From Pseudolabrys sp. (GTDB lineage: Bacteria > Pseudomonadota > Alphaproteobacteria > Rhizobiales > Xanthobacteraceae), in the NCBI GenBank assembly GCA_019246455.1, contig JAFAQJ010000236.1:1-8962 (forward strand): a DNA stretch of 8,962 nucleotides, read 5' to 3'. The notes under the pieces were generated by a model, which did no database searches, was not told the DNA's origin, and saw only the letters and a list, made by a program, of their open reading frames with translations. Each line of letters begins with the position of its first letter. Positions within the stretch are counted from its first letter, which is position 1. This document shows, one piece after another, positions 1 through 7,661 of this stretch. The translations under genes and the position numbers were made by a program.

Positions 1-2157
1 CGCGCCGCCAGCCGCTTCGCGCTGCCCTTCGCGTTCCGCCTTTTGCTTGGATTCGAGGTCTTCGCCGGTCTGCTGGTCGACGAACTTCATCGACAGCCGC
101 ACCTTGCCGCGGTCATCGAAGCCCAGCAGCTTGACCTTCACCTTGTCACCTTCTTTGACGACATCGGAGGTCTTCTGCACGCGGTGCGGCGCGAGTTGGC
201 TGATGTGGACCAGGCCATCTTTGGCGCCAAAGAAGTTTACGAACGCTCCAAAATCCATCACCTTGACGACAGTGCCCTCGTAGATGTGGCCGACTTCCGG
301 ATCGGACGCGATCGACTTGATCCAGTTGATCGCCGCCTTAATCGACTCCCCATTCGCCGAGGCGACCTTCACCGAGCCGTCGTCCTCGATGTTGATCTTG
401 GCGCCGGTCTTCTCGACGATCTCCCGGATCACCTTGCCCCCGGTGCCGATCACTTCGCGGATCTTGTCGGTCGGGATCTTGAAGGTCTCGATGCGCGGCG
501 CATGTTCGCCGAGTTCGGCGCGCGCCGAGGTCAAAGCCTTCGCCATTTCGCCGAGGATGTGCATGCGGCCGTCCTTCGCCTGAGCGAGGGCAACCTTCAT
601 AATTTCCTCGGTGATGCCGGCGATCTTGATGTCCATCTGGAGCGAGGTGATGCCGCCTTCAGTGCCGGCCACCTTGAAGTCCATGTCGCCGAGGTGGTCC
701 TCGTCGCCGAGGATGTCCGAGAGCACCGCGTAACGTTTGTCCTCAAGAATGAGGCCCATCGCGATGCCCGCGGTCGGCTTCTTGAGCGGCACGCCGGCAT
801 CCATCAGCGCGAGCGAGCCGCCGCACACCGATGCCATCGAGGAGGAGCCGTTCGACTCGGTGATCTCCGAAACGACGCGGATCGTGTAGGGGAACTCTTC
901 CTTCGACGGCAGCATCGGGTGGATCGCGCGCCAGGCGAGCTTGCCGTGGCCGATCTCGCGGCGCTTGGTGCCACCCATGCGGCCGGTTTCGCCGACCGAG
1001 TAGGGCGGGAAGTTGTAGTGGAGCAGGAACGTCTCTTTATACGTGCCCTGCAATGCATCGATCCACTGTTCGTCTTCGCCGGTGCCGAGCGTGGTGACGA
1101 CCAGCGCCTGGGTTTCGCCGCGGGTGAAGAGTGCCGAACCGTGCGCGCGCGGCAACACGCCGACTTCCGCCTGAATCTGGCGGACCGTCTTGGTGTCGCG
1201 GCCATCGATGCGCTTGCCGGTGTCGAGAATGTTCCAGCGCACGATCTTGGCTTCGAGTTCCTTGAAAACGCCCGCGACCTTTAGCTTGTCGTGGGCCGGC
1301 TCGACGCCTTCCCTGAAGTAGTGGTCCATCACCGTCTGCTTCGCGGCGGCAACGGCGAGCTGGCGCTCCTGCTTGCGCGGAATGGCGTAAGCCGCGCGCA
1401 ACGCCTTCTCAGCAATCCCGAGCATCTCCTTTTCGAGCGCAGAGTTGTCCGGAATAACGTGGTCGCGCGGGTCTTTGGCGGCCTTTTCGGCGAGCTTGAT
1501 GATCGCCTCGATCACCGGTTGGAAGTGGCGGTGACCGAACATCACGGCGCCGAGCATGATCTCTTCCGACAGCTCTTTGGCTTCGGATTCCACCATCATC
1601 ACGGCGTCCTGGGTGCCGGCGATAACGAGGTCGAGCTGGCTCTCCAGCATTTCGTCGAGCTGCGGGTTGAGCACATACTCGCCGTTGATGAAGCCGACGC
1701 GGGCGGCGCCGATTGGACCCATGAACGGCGCACCGGACAGCGTGGCCGCCGCGGACGCCGCGACCATCGCCAGAACGTCCGGATCGTTTTCGAGATCGTG
1801 CGAAAGCGTGGTGACGATGACTTGCGTCTCGTTACGCCAGCCTTCGGCGAACAGCGGCCGCATCGGGCGATCGATCAAGCGGGAGACCAGCGTTTCCTTT
1901 TCGGTCGGGCGGCCTTCACGCTTGAAATAGCCGCCGGGAATGCGACCCGCGGCGTAGAACTTTTCCTGGTAGTCGACGGTCAACGGCAGAAAGTCGACGC
2001 CTTCACGCGGCGCTTTCGCCGCGACCACGCTCGCGAGTACGGTGGTCTCGCCGTAAGTGGCGAGAACGGCGCCGTCGGCCTGGCGTGCTATGCGGCCGGT
2101 TTCGAGGGTGAGCTTGCGCCCGCCCCAATCGAGCTCCACGCGATGAGTATCGAACAT
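1..2157 (-). CDS. pnp: Polyribonucleotide nucleotidyltransferase (PNPase), 3' end beyond the window
   Basis: PNPase is a trimeric cytoplasmic 3'-5' exoribonuclease that uses phosphate to shorten RNA and release nucleoside diphosphates; it usually acts in mRNA decay with RNase E. The frame is open from ATG at 2157 to base 1, giving 719 residues without a stop, so the gene is nearly complete and lacks only its last codons. Domains in order are a first RNase PH fold (about 10-145), a helical linker (about 150-300), a second, catalytic RNase PH fold (about 315-545), a KH domain with a GTGG loop at 571-574, and an S1 domain (about 622-692). Residues D487, D493 and K495 match E. coli D486, D492 and K494 by hand alignment. 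[13 protein letters not shown] (436-448) is the usual phosphate-site region. The start is fixed by the conserved opening [16 protein letters not shown]. No good Shine-Dalgarno precedes it; the 13 bases before ATG are A-rich and follow a hairpin. The gene lies 255 bases after rpsO, beyond a terminator. Confidence 0.97.
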   Translation of the reverse strand, partial: MFDTHRVELDWGGRKLTLETGRIARQADGAVLATYGETTVLASVVAAKAPREGVDFLPLTVDYQEKFYAAGRIPGGYFKREGRPTEKETLVSRLIDRPMRPLFAEGWRNETQVIVTTLSHDLENDPDVLAMVAASAAATLSGAPFMGPIGAARVGFINGEYVLNPQLDEMLESQLDLVIAGTQDAVMMVESEAKELSEEIMLGAVMFGHRHFQPVIEAIIKLAEKAAKDPRDHVIPDNSALEKEMLGIAEKALRAAYAIPRKQERQLAVAAAKQTVMDHYFREGVEPAHDKLKVAGVFKELEAKIVRWNILDTGKRIDGRDTKTVRQIQAEVGVLPRAHGSALFTRGETQALVVTTLGTGEDEQWIDALQGTYKETFLLHYNFPPYSVGETGRMGGTKRREIGHGKLAWRAIHPMLPSKEEFPYTIRVVSEITESNGSSSMASVCGGSLALMDAGVPLKKPTAGIAMGLILEDKRYAVLSDILGDEDHLGDMDFKVAGTEGGITSLQMDIKIAGITEEIMKVALAQAKDGRMHILGEMAKALTSARAELGEHAPRIETFKIPTDKIREVIGTGGKVIREIVEKTGAKINIEDDGSVKVASANGESIKAAINWIKSIASDPEVGHIYEGTVVKVMDFGAFVNFFGAKDGLVHISQLAPHRVQKTSDVVKEGDKVKVKLLGFDDRGKVRLSMKFVDQQTGEDLESKQKAEREGQREAAGGA

Positions 2158-2170
2158 CTTGTTTGTCTTT

Positions 2171-2200
2171 CATGGTGTTCGGCATGAGCCGAAAGCCATG
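2171..2200 (-). promoter_or_regulatory. Imperfect hairpin in the pnp leader, just before the start codon
   Basis: An inner perfect stem pairs TTCGGC (2178-2183) with GCCGAA (2188-2193) around a four-base loop. An outer stem pairs CATGG (2171-2175) with CCATG (2196-2200) across a two-by-two internal loop. The structure ends 13 bases before the pnp ATG at 2157. In E. coli the pnp leader holds an RNase III-cut stem-loop through which PNPase represses its own synthesis. A similar role here is inference from position only; the E. coli structure is larger. Confidence 0.45.
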
Positions 2201-2322
2201 AGCAAGACGGCGAGGCACTGCGCGTCACGAGCGGCGTGCGGACAGTGGCTGGCGATCCTGCCATGGCGTTCGAACCTTGCCTGGGCTACCGGGCGAACCC
2301 TGTTCGGCCGGTCCCAATGTCG

Positions 2323-2339
2323 GGCGGCGCACTGCCGCC
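2323..2339 (-). other. GC-rich stem-loop in the rpsO-pnp intergenic region
   Basis: GGCGGC (2323-2328) and GCCGCC (2334-2339) form a perfect six-pair stem with a five-base loop. No T-run follows in either direction, so it is not a terminator by itself. It may be part of a folded leader upstream of pnp or a block to exonucleases. The stretch between this hairpin and the pnp leader hairpin (about 2201-2322) shows no convincing promoter or gene to the eye. Confidence 0.3.
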
Positions 2340-2345
2340 GGACCA

Positions 2346-2374
2346 AAACGAGCGGATTTCAAAATCGTCCGCTC
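2346..2374 (-). terminator. Second hairpin after rpsO, with a short T-run (possible secondary terminator)
   Basis: On the minus strand GAGCGGA (complement of 2368-2374) pairs with TCCGCTC (complement of 2350-2356), a seven-pair stem. It is followed by G and then four T (complement of 2346-2349). It lies five bases beyond the T-run of the stronger terminator at 2379-2405. It could be a back-up terminator or a stabilising 3' structure; the T-run is short. Confidence 0.4.
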
Positions 2375-2378
2375 ACGG

Positions 2379-2405
2379 AAAAACGCGCGGGCGAATTCCC
2401 GCGCG
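2379..2405 (-). terminator. Rho-independent terminator after rpsO
   Basis: Read on the minus strand, a perfect eight-pair GC stem (CGCGCGGG with CCCGCGCG; arms 2398-2405 and 2384-2391) with a six-base AT-containing loop is followed directly by five T (complement of 2379-2383). It starts seven bases after the rpsO stop codon. This is a textbook intrinsic terminator shape. It suggests that much transcription from nusA-rpsO ends or attenuates here, and that pnp is fed by read-through or its own promoter. Confidence 0.72.
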
Positions 2406-2412
2406 AAACGAA

Positions 2413-2682
2413 TTAGCGGCGAATGTTGAGCTTCTCGATCAGTTCCTTGTAGCTCTTCTCATTCGTGCGCCGCAGATAATCGAGCAGCGTGCGGCGCTGT
2501 CCCACGAGCTTGAGCAGGCCACGACGCGAGTGATTGTCCTTCACATGCGTCTTGAAGTGCTCGGTCAGATTGTTGATGCGCTCGGAGAGGATCGCCACCT
2601 GGACTTCGGGCGAACCGGTGTCGCCCGGCTTCTTGGCGTACGACTTAATGACTTCAGCCTTGCGGCTGCCTGTAACCGACAT
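2413..2682 (-). CDS. rpsO: 30S ribosomal protein S15
   Basis: S15 is a primary 16S rRNA-binding protein that nucleates assembly of the 30S platform and contributes to a bridge to the 50S subunit. The protein has 89 residues, the normal bacterial length, and begins [16 protein letters not shown]. The family signature [20 protein letters not shown] (42-61) contains the conserved His, Asp and Ser residues used for rRNA contact, and the end KLNIRR is typical. The gene begins three bases after the truB stop, so it is co-transcribed and probably translationally coupled. A terminator follows within ten bases of its stop. S15 is autoregulated in several bacteria by binding its own leader; here the leader would lie inside truB, and I see no clear pseudoknot in it by eye. 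Confidence 0.98.
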   Translation of the reverse strand: MSVTGSRKAEVIKSYAKKPGDTGSPEVQVAILSERINNLTEHFKTHVKDNHSRRGLLKLVGQRRTLLDYLRRTNEKSYKELIEKLNIRR

Positions 2683-2697
2683 CGGTCACTCTTTCTT
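2683..2697 (-). promoter_or_regulatory. Ribosome binding site of rpsO inside the end of truB
   Basis: The minus strand reads AAGAAAGAG (complement of 2689-2697), then the truB stop TGA and three bases before the rpsO ATG. The purine-rich run, six bases from ATG, is the best Shine-Dalgarno-like sequence in the window and overlaps the last truB codons. This fits coupling of S15 synthesis to truB translation. Confidence 0.55.
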
Positions 2698-3750
2698 GTC
2701 GGCCTTACGGCTGCCCATCAGCCCGGCCAGGTTGAACACACGCTTGGGGATGATTTCACCGCGGTCGGTTTCGGCCAGCGCCAGCAGTTGTCCTGCGGAA
2801 GTGACGTAAACCGTGCCGCGGAAAATGGGAGCGTCCCGTCCGCGCAACAAAACGGCCTGGCCCTTCGAGAGCCTTGCCGCGTCCTGCCCGCTGACGGCCA
2901 GCGCCGGGATGTCGTCCAGCGCGGTCTCGACGGGCAGTAGAAAATCGGCGAGGCGAGCCTCACCGGCGGCGGCTTTCTGGCACATGGCCTCCAAATCCGC
3001 CAGCAAAATCATGGTTTTTTCGCCGAACGGGCCGACATCAAGGCGGCGCAACTGGCAAACATGGCCCAAACAGCCCAATTCCCGGCCGAAATCGCGGGCC
3101 AACGCCCGGACATAGGTGCCTTTGCCGCATTGAGCCTCGAACACGGCATGACTTTTGTCAGAAATTTCAATGAGCTCAAGGCGATGAATATCGACGGCGC
3201 GGGGCGCCAGCTCGACCGCTTCGCCCTCGCGCGCGAGGTCATAGGCGCGCTCGCCCTCGACCTTGAGGGCGCTATATCGGGGCGGTGTTTGAGTGATCGG
3301 CCCGGTGTAGCGCGGGAGCAGCGCCTTGATCGCTGCGACATCGGGCTTCGTGGCTCTTGTTTCGACAACGCGGCCCTCGCTATCGTCGGTGTCGCGTTCT
3401 TCGCCCCACTGCACCGTGAAGCGATAGGTCTTGCGGCCGTCCATCACGAACGGGACGGTCTTGGTCGCCTCGCCGAGGGCAATCGGCAACATGCCGGAAG
3501 CGAGCGGATCGAGCGTGCCGGCGTGGCCGGCACGTTTGGCCTTGAATAGCCGTTTGACGATCGACACCGCATGCGTCGAGGTCATGCCGAGCGGCTTGTC
3601 CAGCGTCACCCAGCCGTGCACGTCGTGCTTCTCGCGGCGGAACTGCTGCTTGGCCGGCTTGGCGTTGAAGTGTTGCGGATCGCGCGGCACCGGCATTTCC
3701 GGCGGCGCCTCGAACGGCATCGTTAGATTGCGCAATTTGTCGTCGCTCAT
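2686..3750 (-). CDS. truB: tRNA pseudouridine(55) synthase TruB
   Basis: TruB converts U55 in the T-loop of most tRNAs to pseudouridine and also has a tRNA-folding chaperone role. The protein has 354 residues. An N-terminal extension of about 45 residues precedes the catalytic core, which starts at [13 protein letters not shown] (46-58). The motif [12 protein letters not shown] (75-86) holds the catalytic Asp81. Further family motifs are [18 protein letters not shown] (159-176) and [15 protein letters not shown] (208-222). A PUA-like RNA-binding region follows (about 282-340). E. coli TruB has 314 residues, so the extra length is mostly the charged, proline-rich N-terminus. The start is placed at 3750, where ATGA joins the rbfA stop; a second Met at residue 11 is possible but lacks a ribosome site. 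The gene ends three bases before rpsO. Confidence 0.97.
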   Translation of the reverse strand: MSDDKLRNLTMPFEAPPEMPVPRDPQHFNAKPAKQQFRREKHDVHGWVTLDKPLGMTSTHAVSIVKRLFKAKRAGHAGTLDPLASGMLPIALGEATKTVPFVMDGRKTYRFTVQWGEERDTDDSEGRVVETRATKPDVAAIKALLPRYTGPITQTPPRYSALKVEGERAYDLAREGEAVELAPRAVDIHRLELIEISDKSHAVFEAQCGKGTYVRALARDFGRELGCLGHVCQLRRLDVGPFGEKTMILLADLEAMCQKAAAGEARLADFLLPVETALDDIPALAVSGQDAARLSKGQAVLLRGRDAPIFRGTVYVTSAGQLLALAETDRGEIIPKRVFNLAGLMGSRKADKKE

Positions 3751-4169
3751 TCGTGCTCATCCGCGTCATCGTCGAGGTCGCGCGCGACCGCGGGCGAATG
3801 CAACAGTCTGTCGATGCGCTCGGCCTCGTCGAAGCGCTCGTCGACGCGGAAGCGGATGTCCGGCGCGAATTTTAGATTGACGCGGTGCGCGATCTCGGCA
3901 CGCAGGAACTTTTTGTTGCGCTCGAGCGCCTCGACAACTTGCGGCGCGTCCTTGCCGCCGAGCGGCATCACATAAATAGTCGCTAGCCGCAGATCGGCGG
4001 TGACAGCGACTTCGGGCACGGTGATGGCGTGGCCTTCGATCATCGGATCGTGGACGTCGCCGCGCGCCAGCATTTCGGCGATGGCGTGGCGGATCAATTC
4101 ACCGACCCGCAACTGGCGCTGGGATGCGCCGGCCGGGCCGGCATCGCGGTGGGATTTCTTCTTGCGCAT
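3747..4169 (-). CDS. rbfA: 30S ribosome-binding factor A
   Basis: RbfA binds the immature 30S subunit near the 5' helix of 16S rRNA and acts late in maturation; it is best known as a cold-shock factor. The protein has 140 residues. A basic, flexible N-terminus ([12 protein letters not shown]) leads into the KH-like fold: helix [14 protein letters not shown] (21-34), strands around [22 protein letters not shown] (49-70), and helix region [26 protein letters not shown] (82-107). NKKFLR stands where E. coli RbfA has its kinked helix. The tail [10 protein letters not shown] is acidic. The stop TGA shares four bases (ATGA) with the truB start, a classic coupling junction. The start at 4169 has a weak GAGAG site ten bases upstream. 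Unlike the other junctions, the gap to infB is 154 bases and is largely filled by a palindromic repeat. Confidence 0.96.
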   Translation of the reverse strand: MRKKKSHRDAGPAGASQRQLRVGELIRHAIAEMLARGDVHDPMIEGHAITVPEVAVTADLRLATIYVMPLGGKDAPQVVEALERNKKFLRAEIAHRVNLKFAPDIRFRVDERFDEAERIDRLLHSPAVARDLDDDADEHE

Positions 4170-4183
4170 ATCAAACTCTCATT

Positions 4184-4277
4184 CGTCATGGCCGCTTGTC
4201 CCGGCCATCCACGTCTTTCTTTCTTCGCAGAGAAAGGGAAGGCGTGTGGGTGCCCGGCATAAAACCGGGCATGACGG
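4184..4277. repeat. Palindromic double-hairpin intergenic repeat between infB and rbfA
   Basis: The outer ends CGTCATG (4184-4190) and CATGACG (4270-4276) are perfect inverted copies. Each half also folds alone: ATGGCCG/CGGCCAT (4188-4194 with 4202-4208) and TGCCCGG/CCGGGCA (4251-4257 with 4265-4271), each a seven-pair stem with a seven-base loop. A central pair CTTTCT/AGAAAG (4215-4220 with 4231-4236) adds to a long cruciform. The text resembles the widespread repeat of Bradyrhizobium/Rhodopseudomonas genomes (GTCATGCCCGGGC-like ends, then CATCCACG-like flanks), recalled from knowledge and not searched. It is non-coding and lies inside the operon transcript, so it will be transcribed as tandem stem-loops. 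No T-run follows in the minus direction, so it is not an intrinsic terminator. Confidence 0.65.
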
Positions 4278-4323
4278 TGGAAAAAGACGAAGCGTTTCTA
4301 AATCGCGCGTGTGAGAATCGGAC

Positions 4324-6891
4324 TCACAGCGAGCGTTGAATCGTCTCCACCCGGTAGCATTCGATCACGTCGCCTTGCCGCATGTCCTGGTAGTTCTCGA
4401 AGGCCATGCCGCATTCCATGCCGGTGCCGACTTCCTTGACGTCATCCTTGAAGCGCTTGAGCTGCGAGAGCTTGCCTTCGTGGATCACGACGTTGTCGCG
4501 GATCAGGCGCACATTCGCGCCGCGCTCCACGGTGCCGTCGGTGACACGGCAGCCGGCGATCTTGCCGACCTTGGAGATATTGAAGATCTCGAGGATCTGC
4601 GCATTGCCGAGCATGGTTTCGCGCAAAGTCGGCGCGAGCAGGCCGGACATGGCCTTCTTCACGTCATCCACGAGGTCGTAGATGATGTTGTAGTAGCGGA
4701 TTTCGATGCCGGCGCGTTCGGCCGCCTCGCGCGCTTCCTTGTTGGCGCGCACATTGAAGGCGATGATCGGAACGCCCGAGGCTTCGGCGAGCGTGACGTC
4801 GCTTTCCGAGATGCCGCCAACGCCGTCATGCAGCACGCGGGCCGCGACTTCGTCCGTGCCGAGCTTTTCGAGCGCGCCGTTAATCGCTTCGAGCGAGCCC
4901 TGCACGTCGGCCTTGATGACCAGCGGGAATTCCTTGCGGCCCGAGGTCTTGGCCTGGGCCATCATCTGCTCGAGCGAGCCACGCATGCCGGTGGCGCGAG
5001 CCGAGGCTTTTTCGCGCTTCTGGCGGGCGCGGTAATCGGTGACTTCGCGGGCGCGGGCCTCGTTCTCGACGACCGCGAGGCGATCGCCGGCTTCTGGCGT
5101 GCCGGAGAAACCGAGCACTTCGACCGGGGTCGACGGCGCGGCGCTTTGCACGGTATCGCCGGTATCGGAGACCAGCGCGCGGACGCGGCCCCATTCGGCG
5201 CCGGCCACCACGAGGTCGCCGACCTTCAGGGTGCCGCGTTGCACCAGCACGGTCGCGACCGGGCCGCGGCCGCGGTCAAGCTTGGCTTCGATCACGGTGC
5301 CTTCGGCAGCGCGGTCGGGATTGGCCTTGAGGTCGAGGATTTCGGCCTGCAACGCGATCATTTCGAGCAGCTTGTCGATGCCGGTCTTCTTGACGGCCGA
5401 CACTTCGACATCGACGACTTCGCCGCCCATCGACTCGACCTGGACCTCGTGCTGCAGCAGATCGGTGCGCACGCGGGTCGAGTTGGCTTCCGGCTTGTCG
5501 ATCTTGTTGATCGCCACGATGATCGGCACCTTCGCGGCCTTGGCGTGATTGATCGCCTCGATCGTTTGCGGCATGACGCCGTCATCGGCCGCGACCACCA
5601 GCACGACGATGTCGGTGACTTTGGCGCCCCGGGCGCGCATCGCTGTAAACGCGGCGTGGCCCGGCGTGTCGATGAAGGTGATTTTCTCGCCGGACGGCGA
5701 GGTGACCTGATAGGCACCGATATGCTGAGTGATGCCGCCGGCTTCGCCGGCCGCAACGTCGGCGGAACGGATCGCGTCGAGCAATGACGTCTTGCCGTGG
5801 TCGACGTGGCCCATGACGGTCACGACCGGCGCGCGCGGCGACAGATTTTCGTCGGCGTCGGCCTCGTCGAACAGGCCTTCCTCGACGTCGGACTCCGCGA
5901 CGCGCTTGACCTTGTGGCCCATTTCCTCGGCGATGAGCTGCGCGGTGTCGGCATCGATCACGTCGTTGATCGTGGCCATCTGCCCTTGCTTCATCAGCAG
6001 ACGAATGACGTCAACTGCGCGTTCGGTCATGCGGTTGGCGAGGTCCTGGATCGAGATGGCTTCCGGGATCGTCACCTCGCGAACGATCTTTTCCTTCGGC
6101 TCATCCGAAGCATGACCCTTGAGGCGCTGGGTACGGCGGCGGAACGAGGCGACCGACCGCTCGCGCACCTCGCCTTGCGAAAGGGCGTTGATAACCGTGA
6201 GGCGGCCGCGCTGCTTTTCCACGCCAGCGCGAGGCGCCGGGCGTGGAATTGCGGCGGGACGGGCACCGGGCCCCACACGGCGCGCGCGGGGGGAATCATC
6301 GTCTTCGGCTTCGAGCGTCAGGCGACCGGGCCGGACGCCGGGAGCGGCGTCCTCGCCGAAGCGTTTTTTGGCGACTTCACCGGCCTTGCGCTTGGATTCT
6401 TCTTCACGCTTGTGACGTTCGTCTTCCTCGCGCTTGCGCGCTTCGGCGGCCTCGCGCTCGACACGTTCGCTCGACTCGCGCGTGGCGCGGCGATGCGCCT
6501 CTTCCTCGGCGATGCGGCGCTCTTCAGCGTCGCGGGTACGCGCATCGGCGAGCGCGCTGGCGCGCGCATTGCGCTCCTCGTCGGTCAGCGTGCGCAGGAC
6601 GACGCCGGAGGCCTTTGGCTTGACGGCTTCCGGCGCGGCAGCCGGTGCAGGCGCAGCCGTGCGCGGGGCCGGTGCGCGGGCCGGCGCGGGTTTCTTGGCT
6701 TCCACCGCCGCATCAGCCTTGGCCGCGGGAGCGCCGACCGTGCGGCGCTTTACCGTCTCGACAACGACCTGCTTGCTGCGGCCGTGGCTGAAGCTCTGGC
6801 GCACCACGCCGGTTTCAGTGCGCGGCTTGAGCGTCAGCTTGCTGCCGGACACACCGAGCTTCTTGTCGCCAGGAGTCTTCGTTTCACTCAT
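4324..6891 (-). CDS. infB: Translation initiation factor IF-2
   Basis: IF-2 is the GTPase that brings formyl-Met-tRNA to the 30S subunit and promotes 50S joining. The protein has 855 residues. The conserved alphaproteobacterial-type N-terminus (about 15-50, KLTLKP then [11 protein letters not shown]) leads to an Ala/Pro-rich linker (52-97), a long charged Glu/Arg-rich, probably helical stretch (about 103-178), and the IF2N domain (about 273-335). The G domain follows, with GHVDHGKT (361-368), GGITQHIG (385-392), DTPGH (408-412), NKID (462-465) and SAV (498-500), all intact. Next come domain II (about 528-615), domain III (about 655-745), and C-terminal domain IV (about 755-855), which binds formyl-Met-tRNA. 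The start at 6891 is supported by the conserved opening and lies 44 bases after the ylxR-type gene. Only a distant AAGGTGG, about 19 bases upstream, resembles a ribosome site. The 3' side is followed by the palindromic repeat. Confidence 0.98.
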   Translation of the reverse strand: MSETKTPGDKKLGVSGSKLTLKPRTETGVVRQSFSHGRSKQVVVETVKRRTVGAPAAKADAAVEAKKPAPARAPAPRTAAPAPAAAPEAVKPKASGVVLRTLTDEERNARASALADARTRDAEERRIAEEEAHRRATRESSERVEREAAEARKREEDERHKREEESKRKAGEVAKKRFGEDAAPGVRPGRLTLEAEDDDSPRARRVGPGARPAAIPRPAPRAGVEKQRGRLTVINALSQGEVRERSVASFRRRTQRLKGHASDEPKEKIVREVTIPEAISIQDLANRMTERAVDVIRLLMKQGQMATINDVIDADTAQLIAEEMGHKVKRVAESDVEEGLFDEADADENLSPRAPVVTVMGHVDHGKTSLLDAIRSADVAAGEAGGITQHIGAYQVTSPSGEKITFIDTPGHAAFTAMRARGAKVTDIVVLVVAADDGVMPQTIEAINHAKAAKVPIIVAINKIDKPEANSTRVRTDLLQHEVQVESMGGEVVDVEVSAVKKTGIDKLLEMIALQAEILDLKANPDRAAEGTVIEAKLDRGRGPVATVLVQRGTLKVGDLVVAGAEWGRVRALVSDTGDTVQSAAPSTPVEVLGFSGTPEAGDRLAVVENEARAREVTDYRARQKREKASARATGMRGSLEQMMAQAKTSGRKEFPLVIKADVQGSLEAINGALEKLGTDEVAARVLHDGVGGISESDVTLAEASGVPIIAFNVRANKEAREAAERAGIEIRYYNIIYDLVDDVKKAMSGLLAPTLRETMLGNAQILEIFNISKVGKIAGCRVTDGTVERGANVRLIRDNVVIHEGKLSQLKRFKDDVKEVGTGMECGMAFENYQDMRQGDVIECYRVETIQRSL

Positions 6892-6935
6892 CCGTTTATG
6901 CTCAATCCACCTTCAAGTTCACCGTCGCCGCCCGC

Positions 6936-7643
6936 TCAGTTGGCGCCGGCCAGTGAGGTCGTATCGTTCGAAATTCCGGTCCGGAAGCGTTCCAGACGCT
7001 TCGTGCGAGCGACAAAAGTGTCGCTCACGGGGCCCGCAAGCAGGGCAGCATGTATCACATTTAGGCGGCCGAGTGCCAAATCCAATTGATTCCCGGAGAA
7101 AATTGCAATGACCGTCACGTCGCCCGGAGATTTATGCGCCTTTTTCTCCTGTTCCCGGCGCAAGACGGCATCAAGCTTGCGCCGGCCGTCTTCGGCAGCC
7201 TCGCGGGCGTGGACCAGGGCGACCGGTTCGCCGCGTCCGAGCGCAGCTTCGACTTTGGCAAAGCCGCTGACCACCTGACCGGCTTTGCCGGCGATTGCCA
7301 GTGCATCGAGCGCGGCGCGTACCAGTAATGCGTCGACGGTCTCGCCGAGATCGGCGGCGACCGAGGCCTCTCGCTTGAAACCACGGGCGAACACTTTGCG
7401 CTTGATCGCCTCGTCGACCGCGGTGCGAGTCGCAGTGATCCATAGTCCGCGGCCAGGCAGCTTGCCCTTGATGTCGGGCGCGACCGCGTTGTCGGGATCG
7501 AGGACGAAACGGATCAGCGTGTCAGCCGGTCGTGCCTCACGGGTGAGGGCGCACAGGCGCTCCTTCGCTCGATCTCTTGCCGCGGAGGGTCCGCGGTCGA
7601 GATCGGCTTCAGAGTTTGCCCCGTTGTGCGCGCTTGCGAGCAT
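6936..7643 (-). CDS. YlxR-family RNA-binding protein fused to an L7Ae-like domain
   Basis: The protein has 235 residues and two predicted RNA-binding domains. The N-terminal YlxR (DUF448) domain spans about 25-100, with RLCALTREARPADTLIRFV (29-47) and the hallmark GRGLW (64-68). The C-terminal part (about 103-200) looks like the L7Ae/L30e fold, with LVRAALDALAIAGKAGQVVSG (107-127) as its first helices and the region around VTVIAIFSGNQLDLALGR (176-193) near its end. B. subtilis YlxR is RnpM, a modulator of RNase P, and Firmicutes often encode a separate L7Ae-like YlxQ next to it; here both appear joined. Exact function in alphaproteobacteria is not established from sequence. The gene starts 18 bases after the nusA stop; GAGGG lies 12 bases before the ATG, a long spacing, and conserved sequence begins only near residue 28, so a later start is possible. 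Two perfect stem-loops lie in its 3' end. Confidence 0.9.
   Translation of the reverse strand: MLASAHNGANSEADLDRGPSAARDRAKERLCALTREARPADTLIRFVLDPDNAVAPDIKGKLPGRGLWITATRTAVDEAIKRKVFARGFKREASVAADLGETVDALLVRAALDALAIAGKAGQVVSGFAKVEAALGRGEPVALVHAREAAEDGRRKLDAVLRREQEKKAHKSPGDVTVIAIFSGNQLDLALGRLNVIHAALLAGPVSDTFVARTKRLERFRTGISNDTTSLAGAN
6984..7026 (-). other. Two consecutive stem-loops within the 3' end of the ylxR-type gene
   Basis: GAAGCGT (6984-6990) pairs with ACGCTTC (6996-7002) around a five-base loop, and GAGCGAC (7007-7013) pairs with GTCGCTC (7020-7026) around a six-base loop. Both stems are seven perfect pairs, only four bases apart, inside coding sequence about 90-135 bases before the infB start. 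They could be processing or ribosome-pausing structures ahead of infB, or chance in a GC-rich Arg/Leu-coding stretch. No T-run follows. Confidence 0.35.
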
Positions 7644-7661
7644 ATGGTCGGCCGGCCCTCA

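Noticed and set aside
43..1284. Long plus-strand open frame (413 codons) opposite pnp, continued in the same frame at 1291-2187
   Set aside because: It is codon-for-codon antisense to pnp. Sense codons TTA, CTA and TCA are rare in GC-rich genes, so the mirror frame stays open. The translation has no recognisable family and pnp is certain.
2003..2218. Small minus-strand frame overlapping the pnp start (71 codons)
   Set aside because: Mostly overlaps pnp out of frame and has an Arg-rich product typical of a shifted frame. It could at most be a translated leader, noted under the pnp start finding.
2201..2345. Sigma70-type promoter for pnp
   Set aside because: I found no TTGAC-like and TATAAT-like pair with proper spacing in the minus-strand sequence; alphaproteobacterial promoters are degenerate, so absence by eye is not proof.
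4277..4327. Possible intrinsic terminator just after infB (GTGAG/CTCAC pair at 4311-4327 and five T at 4281-4285 on the minus strand)
   Set aside because: The five-pair stem is weak, overlaps the infB stop codon, and the T-run is about 25 bases away, so the pieces do not form a terminator.
4336..7089. Very long plus-strand open frames (4336-5787 and 5797-7089) opposite infB
   Set aside because: Same mirror-frame effect, in register with infB codons. The His/Asp/Leu/Arg-rich product is typical of antisense translation of GC-rich genes.
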